Assembly (NCBI GenBank): GCA_965242505.1
Contig: OZ251449.1
Span: forward strand, 930,001-994,000
Length of the DNA: 64,000 bases
Reading direction: 5' to 3'
Origin: UBA2966 sp965242505
GTDB taxonomy: Bacteria > Pseudomonadota > Alphaproteobacteria > UBA2966
Shown here: piece after piece, positions 16,693 to 27,346 of the stretch
How the letters are laid out: each line of letters opens with the position of its first letter
How positions within the stretch are numbered: the first letter of the stretch is position 1
Notes under the pieces: model-generated
Told to the model about the DNA's origin: nothing
What the model saw: only the letters and a program-made list of their open reading frames with translations
The model's database searches: none
Translations under genes and position numbers: made by a program

Positions 16693-18218
16693 CGCCTGCC
16701 CGTCCCCTTCCCGGACAGGCGGATCGTGGGCTCGCGATGGGCCAGGAGCCCGCGCGGCCGCCAGGTCATGATCAGCACCATGGCGGCCCCGAACGCCAGC
16801 ATCCGGAATTCCTGGAGCTCCCGGAATATCTCGGGCAGGCCGATCAACAGGACGGCGGCGAGCACCACGCCGATCTGGCTTCCCATGCCGCCGAGCACGA
16901 CGATCGCCAGAATCACCGCCGATTCGATGAACGTGAAGCTCTCCGGGCTGATGAAGCCCTGGCGCGTCGCGAAGAACGATCCCGCGAAACCGGCGAACAT
17001 CGCGCCGATGCCGAACGCCGTGAGCTTGGTGTTGCGGGGGTTGATCCCGAGCGACCGGCTGGCCGTCTCGTCCTCGCGCAGGGCCTCCCAGGCGCGGCCC
17101 ACGGGCAGCTTGCGGATCCGCAGCGTGAACTGGTTGGTGATCAGCGCCATCGCCAGGATCACGTAGTAGAGGAAGACGATCCGGTCGATGGGCGCATAGG
17201 CCAGCCCGAAGAAGGTGTGGAACGACTCCACGCCCTCCGGCGGCGAGCGCACGAACGGGAGGCCGAAGAACGTGGGCCGCGGAATGCCGGAGATGCCGTC
17301 CGGGCCGTTCGTGACCTCGTACCAGTTCAGCAGGACGATGCGGATCATCTCGCCGAAGCCGAGCGTGACGATGGCGAGATAGTCGCCGCGCAGGCGCAGC
17401 ACCGGGAACCCCAGCAGCACGCCCGCCAGCGCCGCCATGGCGCCGGCGAACGGCAGACAGAGCCAGAAGCCGAGGCCCATTTCCGTCGCCAGCAGGGCGT
17501 AGGCGTAGGCGCCGACGGCGTAGAAGGCGACGTATCCCAGATCGAGGAGGCCGGCCAGCCCGACCACGACGTTCAGTCCCCAGCCGAGCATGACGTAGGT
17601 GACCACGAGGATGGCGATGTCGAGGATGCGACGGTCGGCGAAGGGCAGGAACGGGAAGATCGCCGCCGCCAGGAGGAGGACGGGAACGGCGTGGACGGCG
17701 GCGCGGCGCGCCGCGGCCGTGAGCCGATCCATCGTCTCCGCCCCGGCCGCGCTCGCTCTCGCTCTCGCGCCGGCCCGCGCGCCGCGGCGCCAGGCCAGGC
17801 CGGCGCGCAGCGCCAGAACGAGGGCGACGACGAGAACGAGGACGTTGACGGCGAAACCGCTGAACGGAAGCGCCGTCCGGGCCCAGTCCGCCGCGCCGCC
17901 GCCGCCGGTCGCCGAGACGGCCAGCAACGGCGCCAGCGCCGCGCAGCACAGTCCCGAAGCCAGCGCCACGGGCGCCGGCCGGCCGGCGCGCAGGAACGCG
18001 AGGCCGAGCCGCCCGAGGAACGCCACGACGACGGCCGCGAGGACGTCGAACGGCCGCCACCGGACCGCCAATCCGCCGGACACGTCGTCGATGCGCGTCC
18101 CGACCAGGGCGAGGCTCAGGCCGAGCATGACGAACGCCGCAAGGCCGGCTTCCTTCAGCGCGCCCCGCGCATGGAACGGCCCGAGGGCGGCCGGGGGCGG
18201 CGCCGCGGCGTCCGTCAC
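16689..18218 (-). CDS. livM: LivM-type permease (system 1)
   Basis: Inner-membrane permease subunit (509 aa) with many hydrophobic helices. The first about 170 residues form the extra DUF3382-like region common in alphaproteobacterial LivM. The core carries the family blocks VGLAGLLDLGYVAFYAVGAY, LRGDYLAIVTLGFGEMIRI and the cytoplasmic coupling segment WEALREDETASRSLGIN. Four bases separate it from livH. Probably imports a branched-chain or other polar amino acid or amide; specificity rests with a binding protein not encoded here. Confidence 0.94.
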   Translation of the reverse strand: MTDAAAPPPAALGPFHARGALKEAGLAAFVMLGLSLALVGTRIDDVSGGLAVRWRPFDVLAAVVVAFLGRLGLAFLRAGRPAPVALASGLCCAALAPLLAVSATGGGGAADWARTALPFSGFAVNVLVLVVALVLALRAGLAWRRGARAGARARASAAGAETMDRLTAAARRAAVHAVPVLLLAAAIFPFLPFADRRILDIAILVVTYVMLGWGLNVVVGLAGLLDLGYVAFYAVGAYAYALLATEMGLGFWLCLPFAGAMAALAGVLLGFPVLRLRGDYLAIVTLGFGEMIRIVLLNWYEVTNGPDGISGIPRPTFFGLPFVRSPPEGVESFHTFFGLAYAPIDRIVFLYYVILAMALITNQFTLRIRKLPVGRAWEALREDETASRSLGINPRNTKLTAFGIGAMFAGFAGSFFATRQGFISPESFTFIESAVILAIVVLGGMGSQIGVVLAAVLLIGLPEIFRELQEFRMLAFGAAMVLIMTWRPRGLLAHREPTIRLSGKGTGRR

Positions 18219-18222
18219 CGAT

Positions 18223-19149
<927 letters not shown>

Positions 19150-19236
19150 ACGCGGTCCCTCCCGTCGGCGATCTTGATAATCCGCGCGCCGCGGAAACCG
19201 CAAGGACAAACTCGGAGGCCGGCCGGAACCGGGAAC

Positions 19237-20232
19237 TCAGTGGCGACGCGCGGTCGTCCGTTCCTGGACCTTGTGGTCGTAGTTGGCGTCGTACCAGCCC
19301 GTCATCCACTCGCCGTAGGTGATTGCCGGCCAGCGCGGCGGATCGTTCGGCCCGCTACAACCGGGCAGGCATTCGATGGCCGCGTCCCAGTCCGGGCCGA
19401 AGAAGAACGGCAGGGCGTAGCGGTCCCGGCCCACTGGCGGCAGCGCCCGGTGCGGAGTCGACTTGAAGCGCCCGTTCGACCAACGCTTCACGATGTCGCC
19501 GGAGTTCACGGCGAAGGCGCCGGGAATGCGGGGTGCGTCCCGCCATTCGCCGCCGGGCATACGCACCTGGAGCCCGGGAACGTCGGTGAGCGGCAGGAAG
19601 GTCAGGAAATTGGCGTCGGTGTGCGGCGCGATCCCGAACTGGTTGGCCTCGGCCTCCACCGGAGGATAGTGGGACAGGCGCAGGATGTAGTAGGCGTCCG
19701 CGAAGAACCCGTCGAACCAGTCCGGCCGGAGGTCGAGGGCCCGGGCGGTGATGGGCAGGAACCGGCGCGCCAGCGCCTCGAGGGCGTCCATGTAGTCGAG
19801 CATCCCGGCGCGGAACCCCGGCAGGTCGTCCTCGTCGGGCCATCGGTTGGGCCCGAGGAAACGCCGTCCCGACGTGTATGCGGGGTCGTCGGCCGGCCGC
19901 TCGCGCCGGATGAAGAAGGCCTCGTTCAGGTCGGGCCGGTCGTTGTCGTTCACCTCGGACGTCCAGACCGCGTAATGGCCCAGAGCCATGTACCCGTTGT
20001 TGTGCTCGTTCATCCCCAGGGCGAGTTTCCTCGACATCGGCAAGGCGTGCAGCCGCGCGGCGGCGTCGAACGCGCGGTCGATCCGCGTCCGCGGCACGCC
20101 GTGCCCCGTAAGGATGAAGAAGCCGACCGTCGTCAGGGCCTCGCGCACCCCGCGCGCGGCATCCTCCAGTCCCCGCGCCGAACCGGCCATGAAGTCGGCG
20201 ACGTCGATGACGGGAATCGCGCCGGACGTCAT
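19237..20232 (-). CDS. Isopenicillin-N-synthase-like 2OG-Fe(II) oxygenase
   Basis: Non-haem iron oxygenase (331 aa) with the DIOX_N plus 2OG-FeII_Oxy layout. The N-terminal segment GFFILTGHGVP is typical; iron ligands are in HTDANFLTFL (H and D) and HRALPPVGRDRYALPFFF, which also supplies the 2-oxoglutarate Arg. ATG 20232 has a GGGGGAGG ribosome site; the longer frame upstream overlaps the DUF169 gene and is shadow. It follows the DUF169 gene with an 80-bp gap. Substrate unknown. Confidence 0.9.
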   Translation of the reverse strand: MTSGAIPVIDVADFMAGSARGLEDAARGVREALTTVGFFILTGHGVPRTRIDRAFDAAARLHALPMSRKLALGMNEHNNGYMALGHYAVWTSEVNDNDRPDLNEAFFIRRERPADDPAYTSGRRFLGPNRWPDEDDLPGFRAGMLDYMDALEALARRFLPITARALDLRPDWFDGFFADAYYILRLSHYPPVEAEANQFGIAPHTDANFLTFLPLTDVPGLQVRMPGGEWRDAPRIPGAFAVNSGDIVKRWSNGRFKSTPHRALPPVGRDRYALPFFFGPDWDAAIECLPGCSGPNDPPRWPAITYGEWMTGWYDANYDHKVQERTTARRH

Positions 20233-20312
20233 CGCGCCTCCCCCTTCCCCGGCCTTGACGGACGCTCCGGCGACGCGGCTGCCGCCGCGTCCCCGAAGGA
20301 CGAAGGCGGGCC

Positions 20313-21038
20313 CTACGCGAAACGTTTGGCGTCCGCCGCGGCGTAGGCCGCCACCTTCATGTCGGCGGCGTTCGCCGTCTCGAGCCGCTCCAGGAGCTCG
20401 CCCAGCCTGGCCGCCGGAATGGCGCACGTGACCTCGTTGTTGCTCAGGCCCGCGCGGACGCGGCTCAACATGCAGCCGACGCTCACCGCGACCTCGCCGC
20501 CCTCCTTGGCGATGGGGATTATGTGGCACTGGGGCTTGCCTTCGACGCGAAGATCGGGCCAGGCGTCGTGCAGCATCATGGCCTGCTTGCCGTTCAGCCG
20601 GAGGAACACGACGTCCGGGGCGGCCGGGGATTCGGCGAGGGGACCGTAGGTCACGAACCCGGGCTTCTCGCTCACCGTCGGGATGTGCGGGAACACGTCG
20701 GGCGTCACCCATTCCGACTCGACCAACGCCGCCACGTCGGCGCCCGTCGCCGCCTCCTCCAGGGTCTTGAACCCGTGGGTCAGCGAACCGACGCTGCAAT
20801 TGCCGTGGTCTTCCGCCACCGTCGTGAACGTCCGGTCACGGGCCTTGACCCAGAACACGCAACTCGCGGGGACCCGGCCCGTCCGACCGTCCGGCGTCGG
20901 CTCCGGCATCGCGGCGTCGAAACGTTCCACGCCGTCGGGCGCCTCGGACGAGAACGCGATGGCGAGCGGGGGGTCGGACAACCCCAGCAGCGACGTCAGC
21001 GACTCCGCCTGGGATGCGAGAGTGGTTGTCTCCGTCAT
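20313..21038 (-). CDS. DUF169 family protein
   Basis: A 241-residue soluble protein with the DUF169 pattern: LLGLSDPPLAIAF near the start, a conserved cysteine segment (PASCVFWVKAR, then DHGNCSVGSLTHGF), and QCHIIPIAKEGGEVAVSVGCMLSR later. Conserved cysteines suggest a cofactor or metal, but the biochemical role of the family is not established. It heads the pair with the 2OG oxygenase, divergent from gcdH. Confidence 0.85.
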   Translation of the reverse strand: MTETTTLASQAESLTSLLGLSDPPLAIAFSSEAPDGVERFDAAMPEPTPDGRTGRVPASCVFWVKARDRTFTTVAEDHGNCSVGSLTHGFKTLEEAATGADVAALVESEWVTPDVFPHIPTVSEKPGFVTYGPLAESPAAPDVVFLRLNGKQAMMLHDAWPDLRVEGKPQCHIIPIAKEGGEVAVSVGCMLSRVRAGLSNNEVTCAIPAARLGELLERLETANAADMKVAAYAAADAKRFA

Positions 21039-21094
21039 GAGGGCGCTCCTCCTTCGATAGCCATGTTCCGGTCGTCGCCGGATTCACGATTTGC

Positions 21095-21350
21095 AGGACT
21101 ATCCCGCACTTCCCGTAACCGCCTGTCCGCGAACTTCATCCGGCGATGGGGGCGCCGCAGAGTCCGTTCGCGCTCCTCTCCCGCCGCGACCCCCACCCCG
21201 ACCCTCCCCCTGCCAGGGGAAGGGAGAACAGGAGACGGAGGGGCCGTTGACACTCCTCCCCCCTAACAGGGGGGAGGTCGGGAGGGGGGTGGACCGCGGT
21301 CCCGCAACGCCGCGCAATTCTCGATCCTCCATCGGTATGAGAAATGCGGA
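21095..21350. repeat. Composite GC-rich palindromic repeat (inverted orientation)
   Basis: Part of the 507-bp gap 21039-21545. It reads in the opposite orientation to the copies at 8.8, 14.4 and 59.1 kb: the tail module (cgaacttcatccggcg) comes first, then cgcgacccccaccccgacc, the CCCTGCCAGGGG hairpin, the CTCCCCCCTAACAGGGGGGAG hairpin near 21261-21282, and the lead module (tggaccgcggtcccgcaacg), ending gtatgagaaatgcgg. No gene is visible. Confidence 0.87.
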
Positions 21351-21470
21351 CTATCGGGCTCCCCTCCCCTTCAGCGTCCCATCAATAGCACCGGACTCGA
21401 TGCATTGTCCATTGCGGACCGCCGCGCCGGCCTCGCCCCGGAGGGTGTGCGGATCCTGCGCCTTTCGACG

Positions 21471-21480
21471 TGGTATACAA
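21471..21480 (+). promoter_or_regulatory. Possible extended -10 promoter before gcdH
   Basis: The sequence TGGTATACAA fits an extended -10 (TGnTATACA) about 65 bp upstream of the gcdH ATG. No good -35 box is seen 16-18 bp upstream. Tentative. Confidence 0.3.
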
Positions 21481-21545
21481 CCGGGATGGAAGATCGGGAT
21501 GATCGCCTTCGTTCCGCCGGACCGTGAGGGAAAACGAGAAAACGC

Positions 21546-22763
<1,218 letters not shown>

Positions 22764-22862
22764 CCGCCGCCGGACGCGGATGGGGAGAGCCCCCCTCGCC
22801 TTCGCCTCGACGCCGTCGGGACCCGGCCGCGGCGCCGACCGTTCCCCGTAGCGGCGCGGACC

Positions 22863-23804
22863 ATGAAGGACGCGGCGGGCCGGCCCCGGAACGGCCCCGA
22901 CCCTTCGCCGGAACCGACGCGCCTTCCGGCCCGCGGCCTTCTGTTGCTGGGGCTGCTGACCTTGGCGTGGGGCGTCAACTGGCCGATTCTCAAGATCGCG
23001 TCGACGGGCCTGCCGCTGCTCCCGTTCCGGGCGATCTGCGCGCTCAGCGTGGGCGTCCTCATGCTGACCATCGCGGCCGCCAACCGGGAACGTCTGCGGA
23101 TGCCGCGCGACAACTGGATAGGCGTCGGCGTCGCGGGCTTCTGCAACATGAGCGTGTGGTTCGTCTGCTCCGCGCTCGCCGTCCGGCTCACGACCTCGGG
23201 CCACACCGCGATCGCCGCCTACACCATGCCGCTCTACGTGTTCCTGATCGGAACGCTGTTCCTGGGCGAGCGGCCGACCCCCGGCAAGTGGCTCGGCCTC
23301 GCCCTCGGCCTCGGCGCCATCGCGCTGCTGGCCATGCGCGACCTCGATACGACCTACCGGGGCTGGCTCGGCCTCGTGGTCATGACCGTCGGCGCCATGT
23401 TCTGGGCGGCGTCCTCCATCGTCGTGAAACGGGTGCGCTGGCGGGTCTCGGCCACCGTGGTCGTGGGCTGGCAGGCGCTGATCGGCGGCCTGCCCGTCAT
23501 CGTCGCCGGGGCCGCCCAGCTCCCGGACCTGCGCGGCGCGACCTGGGAGACCGTGCTCGCCACGATCTACGTCATCGTCGTCGGCATCGCGTTCGCCCAC
23601 TGGCTCTACTTCAAGATCCTGCAACTCGTGCCGGTCTGGGTGGCCTCGCTGTCGACGCTGGCGATCCCGGCGGTGGGCGTCATATCGGGCACCGTCGCGC
23701 TCGACGAGCCTTTGGGCCCGATCGAGGTTCTCGCCCTCCTGCTGCTCGTCGGCGGCGTCTCGACGGTGCTGCCCCGCCCCGGCGCCTCCCGGTCCGGTCC
23801 GTGA
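22863..23804 (+). CDS. EamA/DMT-superfamily transporter
   Basis: Inner-membrane protein (313 aa) with about ten hydrophobic helices arranged as two EamA halves. The first starts LLLLGLLTLAWGVNWPILKI and the second around GLVVMTVGAMFWAASSIVVK. Members export or import amino acids and other metabolites; the substrate is unknown. It has a typical length and follows gcdH on the same strand with a gap of 99 bp. Confidence 0.9.
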   Translation: MKDAAGRPRNGPDPSPEPTRLPARGLLLLGLLTLAWGVNWPILKIASTGLPLLPFRAICALSVGVLMLTIAAANRERLRMPRDNWIGVGVAGFCNMSVWFVCSALAVRLTTSGHTAIAAYTMPLYVFLIGTLFLGERPTPGKWLGLALGLGAIALLAMRDLDTTYRGWLGLVVMTVGAMFWAASSIVVKRVRWRVSATVVVGWQALIGGLPVIVAGAAQLPDLRGATWETVLATIYVIVVGIAFAHWLYFKILQLVPVWVASLSTLAIPAVGVISGTVALDEPLGPIEVLALLLLVGGVSTVLPRPGASRSGP

Positions 23805-23834
23805 AGGCGCGCCCGGTTCCCTCGACGAACGCGC

Positions 23835-23885
23835 CTATGCGCCCACGCCGATCATGTCGAACATGAGAAATACAGTGTAACTCAT
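23835..23885 (-). CDS. Possible 16-residue peptide after the sulfatase gene
   Basis: ATG at 23885 opens a 16-codon frame, hydrophobic (MSYTVFLMFDMIGVGA), ending TAG at 23835. A GGAGA ribosome-like site sits 7-8 bp upstream, and the frame starts 26 bp after the sulfatase stop. This local signal is better than chance spacing usually gives, but nothing else supports translation. It could be a degraded gene start or a true micropeptide. Confidence 0.3.
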   Translation of the reverse strand: MSYTVFLMFDMIGVGA

Positions 23886-23911
23886 GGCTAGGTCTCCGTT
23901 CCTCGGACGGA

Positions 23912-25483
23912 TCAATCGGCGGCGGGCCGCGGGAAGTCCGGGGGCATCGGCTCCATATAGGGGAAGCGCGCGAGCCCCTTGACCATCGTCGGGCTGCCGC
24001 CCGACCGCAGGTATTGCCGCGAGGCATCGCGCATCGGCTGATAGTCCCACGGGGCGGGCCGGCCGCTCGTCAGCACGTCCTGGATGAAGAGGCGCCGCCG
24101 CTGGCTTTCCAGGATGTCTTCCTCGATGCGCCGCGGGTCCCACCGGCCGAGGATGTCCGCCAGCAGTTCGTCCTCGACGTCCTTGTGCGCGGGGTCGCCA
24201 CAGAGGTTCTTCTGCTCCCCCGGATCGGTCTCGACGTTGAACATCATGCCGGGGTCGGGCTCGCTGTAGACGTACTTGTAAGGACCCTTGCGCAGGATCA
24301 GGCAAGGCGCGACGGCGCCCTCGGCGGTGAACTCGATCATGGCCTCGTCGGGGCGCGAGTCGTCCGGACCGTGGAGCATTCCGGACCATGCGCGCCCATC
24401 GACGGGTTCCACGAGATCGGGCGGGCCGCCGTCCGTGGCGAGATCGAGCAACGTCGGCAGCAGGTCGACGAGCGAGACCGACTTCGCCTCGCGCCGCCCC
24501 TTGGCGTTCCCCGGCGCGCGCACGATCAACGGCACGCGCACGGACCATTCGAAGGGGTTGAACTTGTACCACATGCCGCGCTCGCCCATCATTTCGCCGT
24601 GGTCCGCGGTGAACATCACGACCGTGTTGTCGGCGAGACCCGTGGCCTCCAGCGCGCCGAGCAGCCGGCCCACGTGGCGGTCGACGTAGCTCACCATCCC
24701 GTAGTAGGCATGCCGCGCGTTGCGCAGGTGCTCGTCGGTGATCTCGTGCTCGTCCTGGCGGATCAGGTAGTGGTAGCGCCGACTCCAGGGGTCGCGCTCC
24801 TCGACCGGCTTGCCGGGATACCTGGGCAGGTCGATATCGTCGTGGTCGTAGAGATCCCAGAACTCCGGCGTGATCGTGAACGGGTTGTGCGGATGCGTGA
24901 ACGACGCCGCGAGGAAGAACGGCCTGCCGTCCGGGTCGCGCGCGTAGTCGTAGATTTTCTGCGCCGCCTGGAAGCCGACGTCCTCGTCGTAGTCGATTTG
25001 CAGGCTGCGCCGGCAGAGGCCGGCCTCGACGACGCTGCGCATACTCATGCCCGATGGCGGCAACTGCCTGTCGCCCCTGGACCAGTCGGGCGTCCAGCCG
25101 AAGTCGGACGGATAGATGTCAGTGGTCAGCCGCTCCTCGAAGCCGTGGAGCTGGTCCGGACCGACGAAATGCATCTTGCCGCTCAGGCACGTCGTGTAGC
25201 CGAGCGCCCGCAGGTAATGGGCGAAGGTCGGCACGGTCGCGGGAAACTCCGCCGCGTTGTCGTAGGCGCCGATGCGCGAGGGAAGCTGCCCCGCCATCAT
25301 CGAGAAACGGGACGACGCGCAGATCGGGTTGTTGCAGTAGGCGTTCTCGAAGACGACCCCGTCGCGCGCCATGTCTTCCAGATGCGGCGCCTTGACCAGC
25401 GGGTGGCCGTAGACCGGGAGAACCGGCGCCGCCATCTGATCGGCCTGAATGAAAAGGAAATTAGGTGCTGACATCTGTTTCAT
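23912..25483 (-). CDS. betC: Choline-sulfatase-like sulfatase
   Basis: Sulfatase (523 aa) closest in pattern to BetC, which hydrolyses choline-O-sulfate to choline and sulfate. Shared blocks are CLSGKMHFVGPDQLHGFEER, TDIYPSDFGWTPDW and TADHGEMMGERGMWYK. The active-site cysteine, to be converted to formylglycine, is C55 in CASSR; family motif CxPxR or CxAxR would have Pro or Ala at the third position, here Ser57. The start is ATG 25483 or the ATG three codons later, which has better ribosome-site spacing. No betA, betB, betI or sulfatase-maturase gene is adjacent. Other sulfate ester substrates are possible. Confidence 0.87.
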   Translation of the reverse strand: MKQMSAPNFLFIQADQMAAPVLPVYGHPLVKAPHLEDMARDGVVFENAYCNNPICASSRFSMMAGQLPSRIGAYDNAAEFPATVPTFAHYLRALGYTTCLSGKMHFVGPDQLHGFEERLTTDIYPSDFGWTPDWSRGDRQLPPSGMSMRSVVEAGLCRRSLQIDYDEDVGFQAAQKIYDYARDPDGRPFFLAASFTHPHNPFTITPEFWDLYDHDDIDLPRYPGKPVEERDPWSRRYHYLIRQDEHEITDEHLRNARHAYYGMVSYVDRHVGRLLGALEATGLADNTVVMFTADHGEMMGERGMWYKFNPFEWSVRVPLIVRAPGNAKGRREAKSVSLVDLLPTLLDLATDGGPPDLVEPVDGRAWSGMLHGPDDSRPDEAMIEFTAEGAVAPCLILRKGPYKYVYSEPDPGMMFNVETDPGEQKNLCGDPAHKDVEDELLADILGRWDPRRIEEDILESQRRRLFIQDVLTSGRPAPWDYQPMRDASRQYLRSGGSPTMVKGLARFPYMEPMPPDFPRPAAD

Positions 25484-25667
25484 CGCCTCCCCGAAACATG
25501 ATTTTCGCGTCGCCGCGAGGCCCGGACCGGTTCGGGCGGGAGTCTCCCCCGCGCTCTCGACAGCGGGCCTCGGATCCGCTTGCGGACACGGAGCGCCGCT
25601 GCTAGGCTTGCGCCGTTCGCCGTTCTCCTGGACCGCTCCGGCGGAAGTTTAGCGAAAGGGCGCGATA

Positions 25668-26675
25668 TTGGAAGCCGCAACCGTCGACGACCCCCGGACC
25701 CGAAAACTGACCAGCCCCGAGGCCAACGCGAAGCTCCTGGCGGCGCAGCGGGAGATCGTCTCGCGCGAGCGGCTCAAGCCCTTCACCAGGCGCACCGACC
25801 GCCACGGCCTGATCTATTTCGGCGGACACACGTCGATCATCCTCGGGACCGGATACCTGGTGTATCTGGCCGCGGGGACGGGCTGGCTGATCCCGGCGAT
25901 GCTCCTGCACGGCGTCATGCTGGGACACCTGTTCGCTCCGATGCACGAGTGCAGCCACGGCACCGCCTTCCGCACCCGCTGGCTCAACGAGACCGTGCAC
26001 TGGATCACGGGCATCCTGATCCTGTGGCCGCCGACGTATTTCCGCTACGACCATACCGGCCATCACACCCATGCCCAGGAATTCGGCAAGGATCCGGAGT
26101 TCGTCCTGCCGAGTCCTTCGTCATGGATGGACTATGCCTACTACGTCACGGCCACCCAGCTCTGGATCAAGAACGTCGGCTGGATCCTGCGCCATTCCAT
26201 GGGCCGCATCCGCCCGTTCAACCGCCAGTTCGTGCCCGAGGACCAGCTCCCCAGGATTTTCCTCGAAGCCCGCGTCATGCTGGCGATCTACGTCGGACTC
26301 GCCGTCGTCAGCATCGCCCTCGGAACATGGGCCGTCGCCATCTACTGGGCCATCCCCACGATCATCGGCGTGCCCGTGGCGCGGGCCCTCCGGGTCGCCG
26401 ACCACACCGGCTGCACGGAAGGGAAGCTCGATCTCCGGACCTACGCCCGCACCGTGAGGACCGATCCCCTGACCCGGTTCCTGTGCTGGAACATGCCCTA
26501 TCACTGCGAACATCATCTGGCGCCGTCGGTTCCATTCCACGCCCTGCCCGCGTTCCATGCCGAGGTGGGTCACGAGATGAACCCCGTCGACAAGGGGTAC
26601 TGGGCGGTCCAGCGGGACGTCCTGCGTCACCACCTGGAACGGAAGTTCCGCTTCCGCATCGTCCAGTCCCTCTGA
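25668..26675 (+). CDS. Membrane fatty-acid-desaturase/hydroxylase family protein
   Basis: Integral membrane di-iron enzyme (335 aa). The three histidine boxes are H93-ECS-H97, H129-TG-HH with an extra H135, and H279-CE-HH (279-283), with four or more hydrophobic helices between. It starts at TTG 25668, with GAAAGGG upstream; no ATG or GTG fits. The next gene, about 38 bp on, encodes a Rieske ferredoxin that most likely feeds it electrons. Members desaturate fatty acids or hydroxylate alkanes, sterols or carotenoids; which applies here cannot be told. Confidence 0.9.
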   Translation: MEAATVDDPRTRKLTSPEANAKLLAAQREIVSRERLKPFTRRTDRHGLIYFGGHTSIILGTGYLVYLAAGTGWLIPAMLLHGVMLGHLFAPMHECSHGTAFRTRWLNETVHWITGILILWPPTYFRYDHTGHHTHAQEFGKDPEFVLPSPSSWMDYAYYVTATQLWIKNVGWILRHSMGRIRPFNRQFVPEDQLPRIFLEARVMLAIYVGLAVVSIALGTWAVAIYWAIPTIIGVPVARALRVADHTGCTEGKLDLRTYARTVRTDPLTRFLCWNMPYHCEHHLAPSVPFHALPAFHAEVGHEMNPVDKGYWAVQRDVLRHHLERKFRFRIVQSL

Positions 26676-26712
26676 ACCGGCGTTGGCCCACGGACGACAG
26701 GAAACCAGCGGC

Positions 26713-27057
26713 ATGGCCGGAGAGTGGCGCCTGGTCGCGTCGACCGACGAGATCGAGGAAGAGGACGTGATCGGCGTCAACGTGGCGGGCGCCGCCGTCG
26801 CCGTCTACAACGTGAAGGGAAAGTTCTACGCCACCGAGAACGTCTGCACCCACGCCTTCGCCTTCCTTTCGGAAGGGGTCGTGATCGGCGACGTCATCGA
26901 GTGCCCGGTCCATCAGGGACGGTTCCACATTCCCACCGGCAAGCCCAAGGGCGCGCCGGTGTCCGTCGCCCTCGACACCTACGCCACCAAGGTCGAGAAC
27001 GGGAAGGTCTACGTCCGCCTCGAGGACGGAGGCGAACCCCAGGCGTCGGACTCGTGA
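26713..27057 (+). CDS. Rieske [2Fe-2S] ferredoxin
   Basis: Small soluble Rieske protein (114 aa) of the dioxygenase-ferredoxin type. Cluster ligands are C45-T-H47 and C64-PV-H67, spaced as in the family. I use ATG 26713, preceded by AGGAAA; the frame could start at a TTG ten codons earlier. It follows the desaturase-like gene closely and is the likely electron donor to that di-iron site. A matching reductase gene is not present nearby. Confidence 0.92.
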   Translation: MAGEWRLVASTDEIEEEDVIGVNVAGAAVAVYNVKGKFYATENVCTHAFAFLSEGVVIGDVIECPVHQGRFHIPTGKPKGAPVSVALDTYATKVENGKVYVRLEDGGEPQASDS

Positions 27058-27202
27058 CCGGAAGGCGGCGGGCGGCCCACGCGCGCTTCCGCGGCGCCGG
27101 TCTCGCCGCCCCGTCGACGCCAATCCGGACATCGGCAGGCGCCGGGCGGGGACAGGCAATGGAGAGCGATCGAGTCCTGAATCATGAAGTCTGCGCCATG
27201 AT

Positions 27203-27275
27203 CTGAAAAATTCATTTGAATCAGAATACTAATATACTTGTTTATCTATTTATGTGAATTTTCGATTGGAGCGGT
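27203..27275. other. AT-rich patch in the spacer
   Basis: The 289-bp gap 27058-27346 has no gene. Positions 27203-27275 are strikingly AT-rich for this genome (for example gaatactaatatacttgttt). TTGAAT and TATACT words occur but only 11 bp apart, so no clean sigma70 promoter is claimed. It may hold a promoter or operator for the TTC38-like gene. Confidence 0.5.
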
Positions 27276-27346
27276 GTTGAAGGTTTCGGAACTCCCGTCT
27301 ACACCATGGTCCCGAATCCGTGTCCCGACCTGCGAGAGGAACAGCC

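Noticed and set aside
27216..27238. TTGAAT and TATACT as a promoter
   Set aside because: Spacing is 11 bp, far from 16-18 bp.
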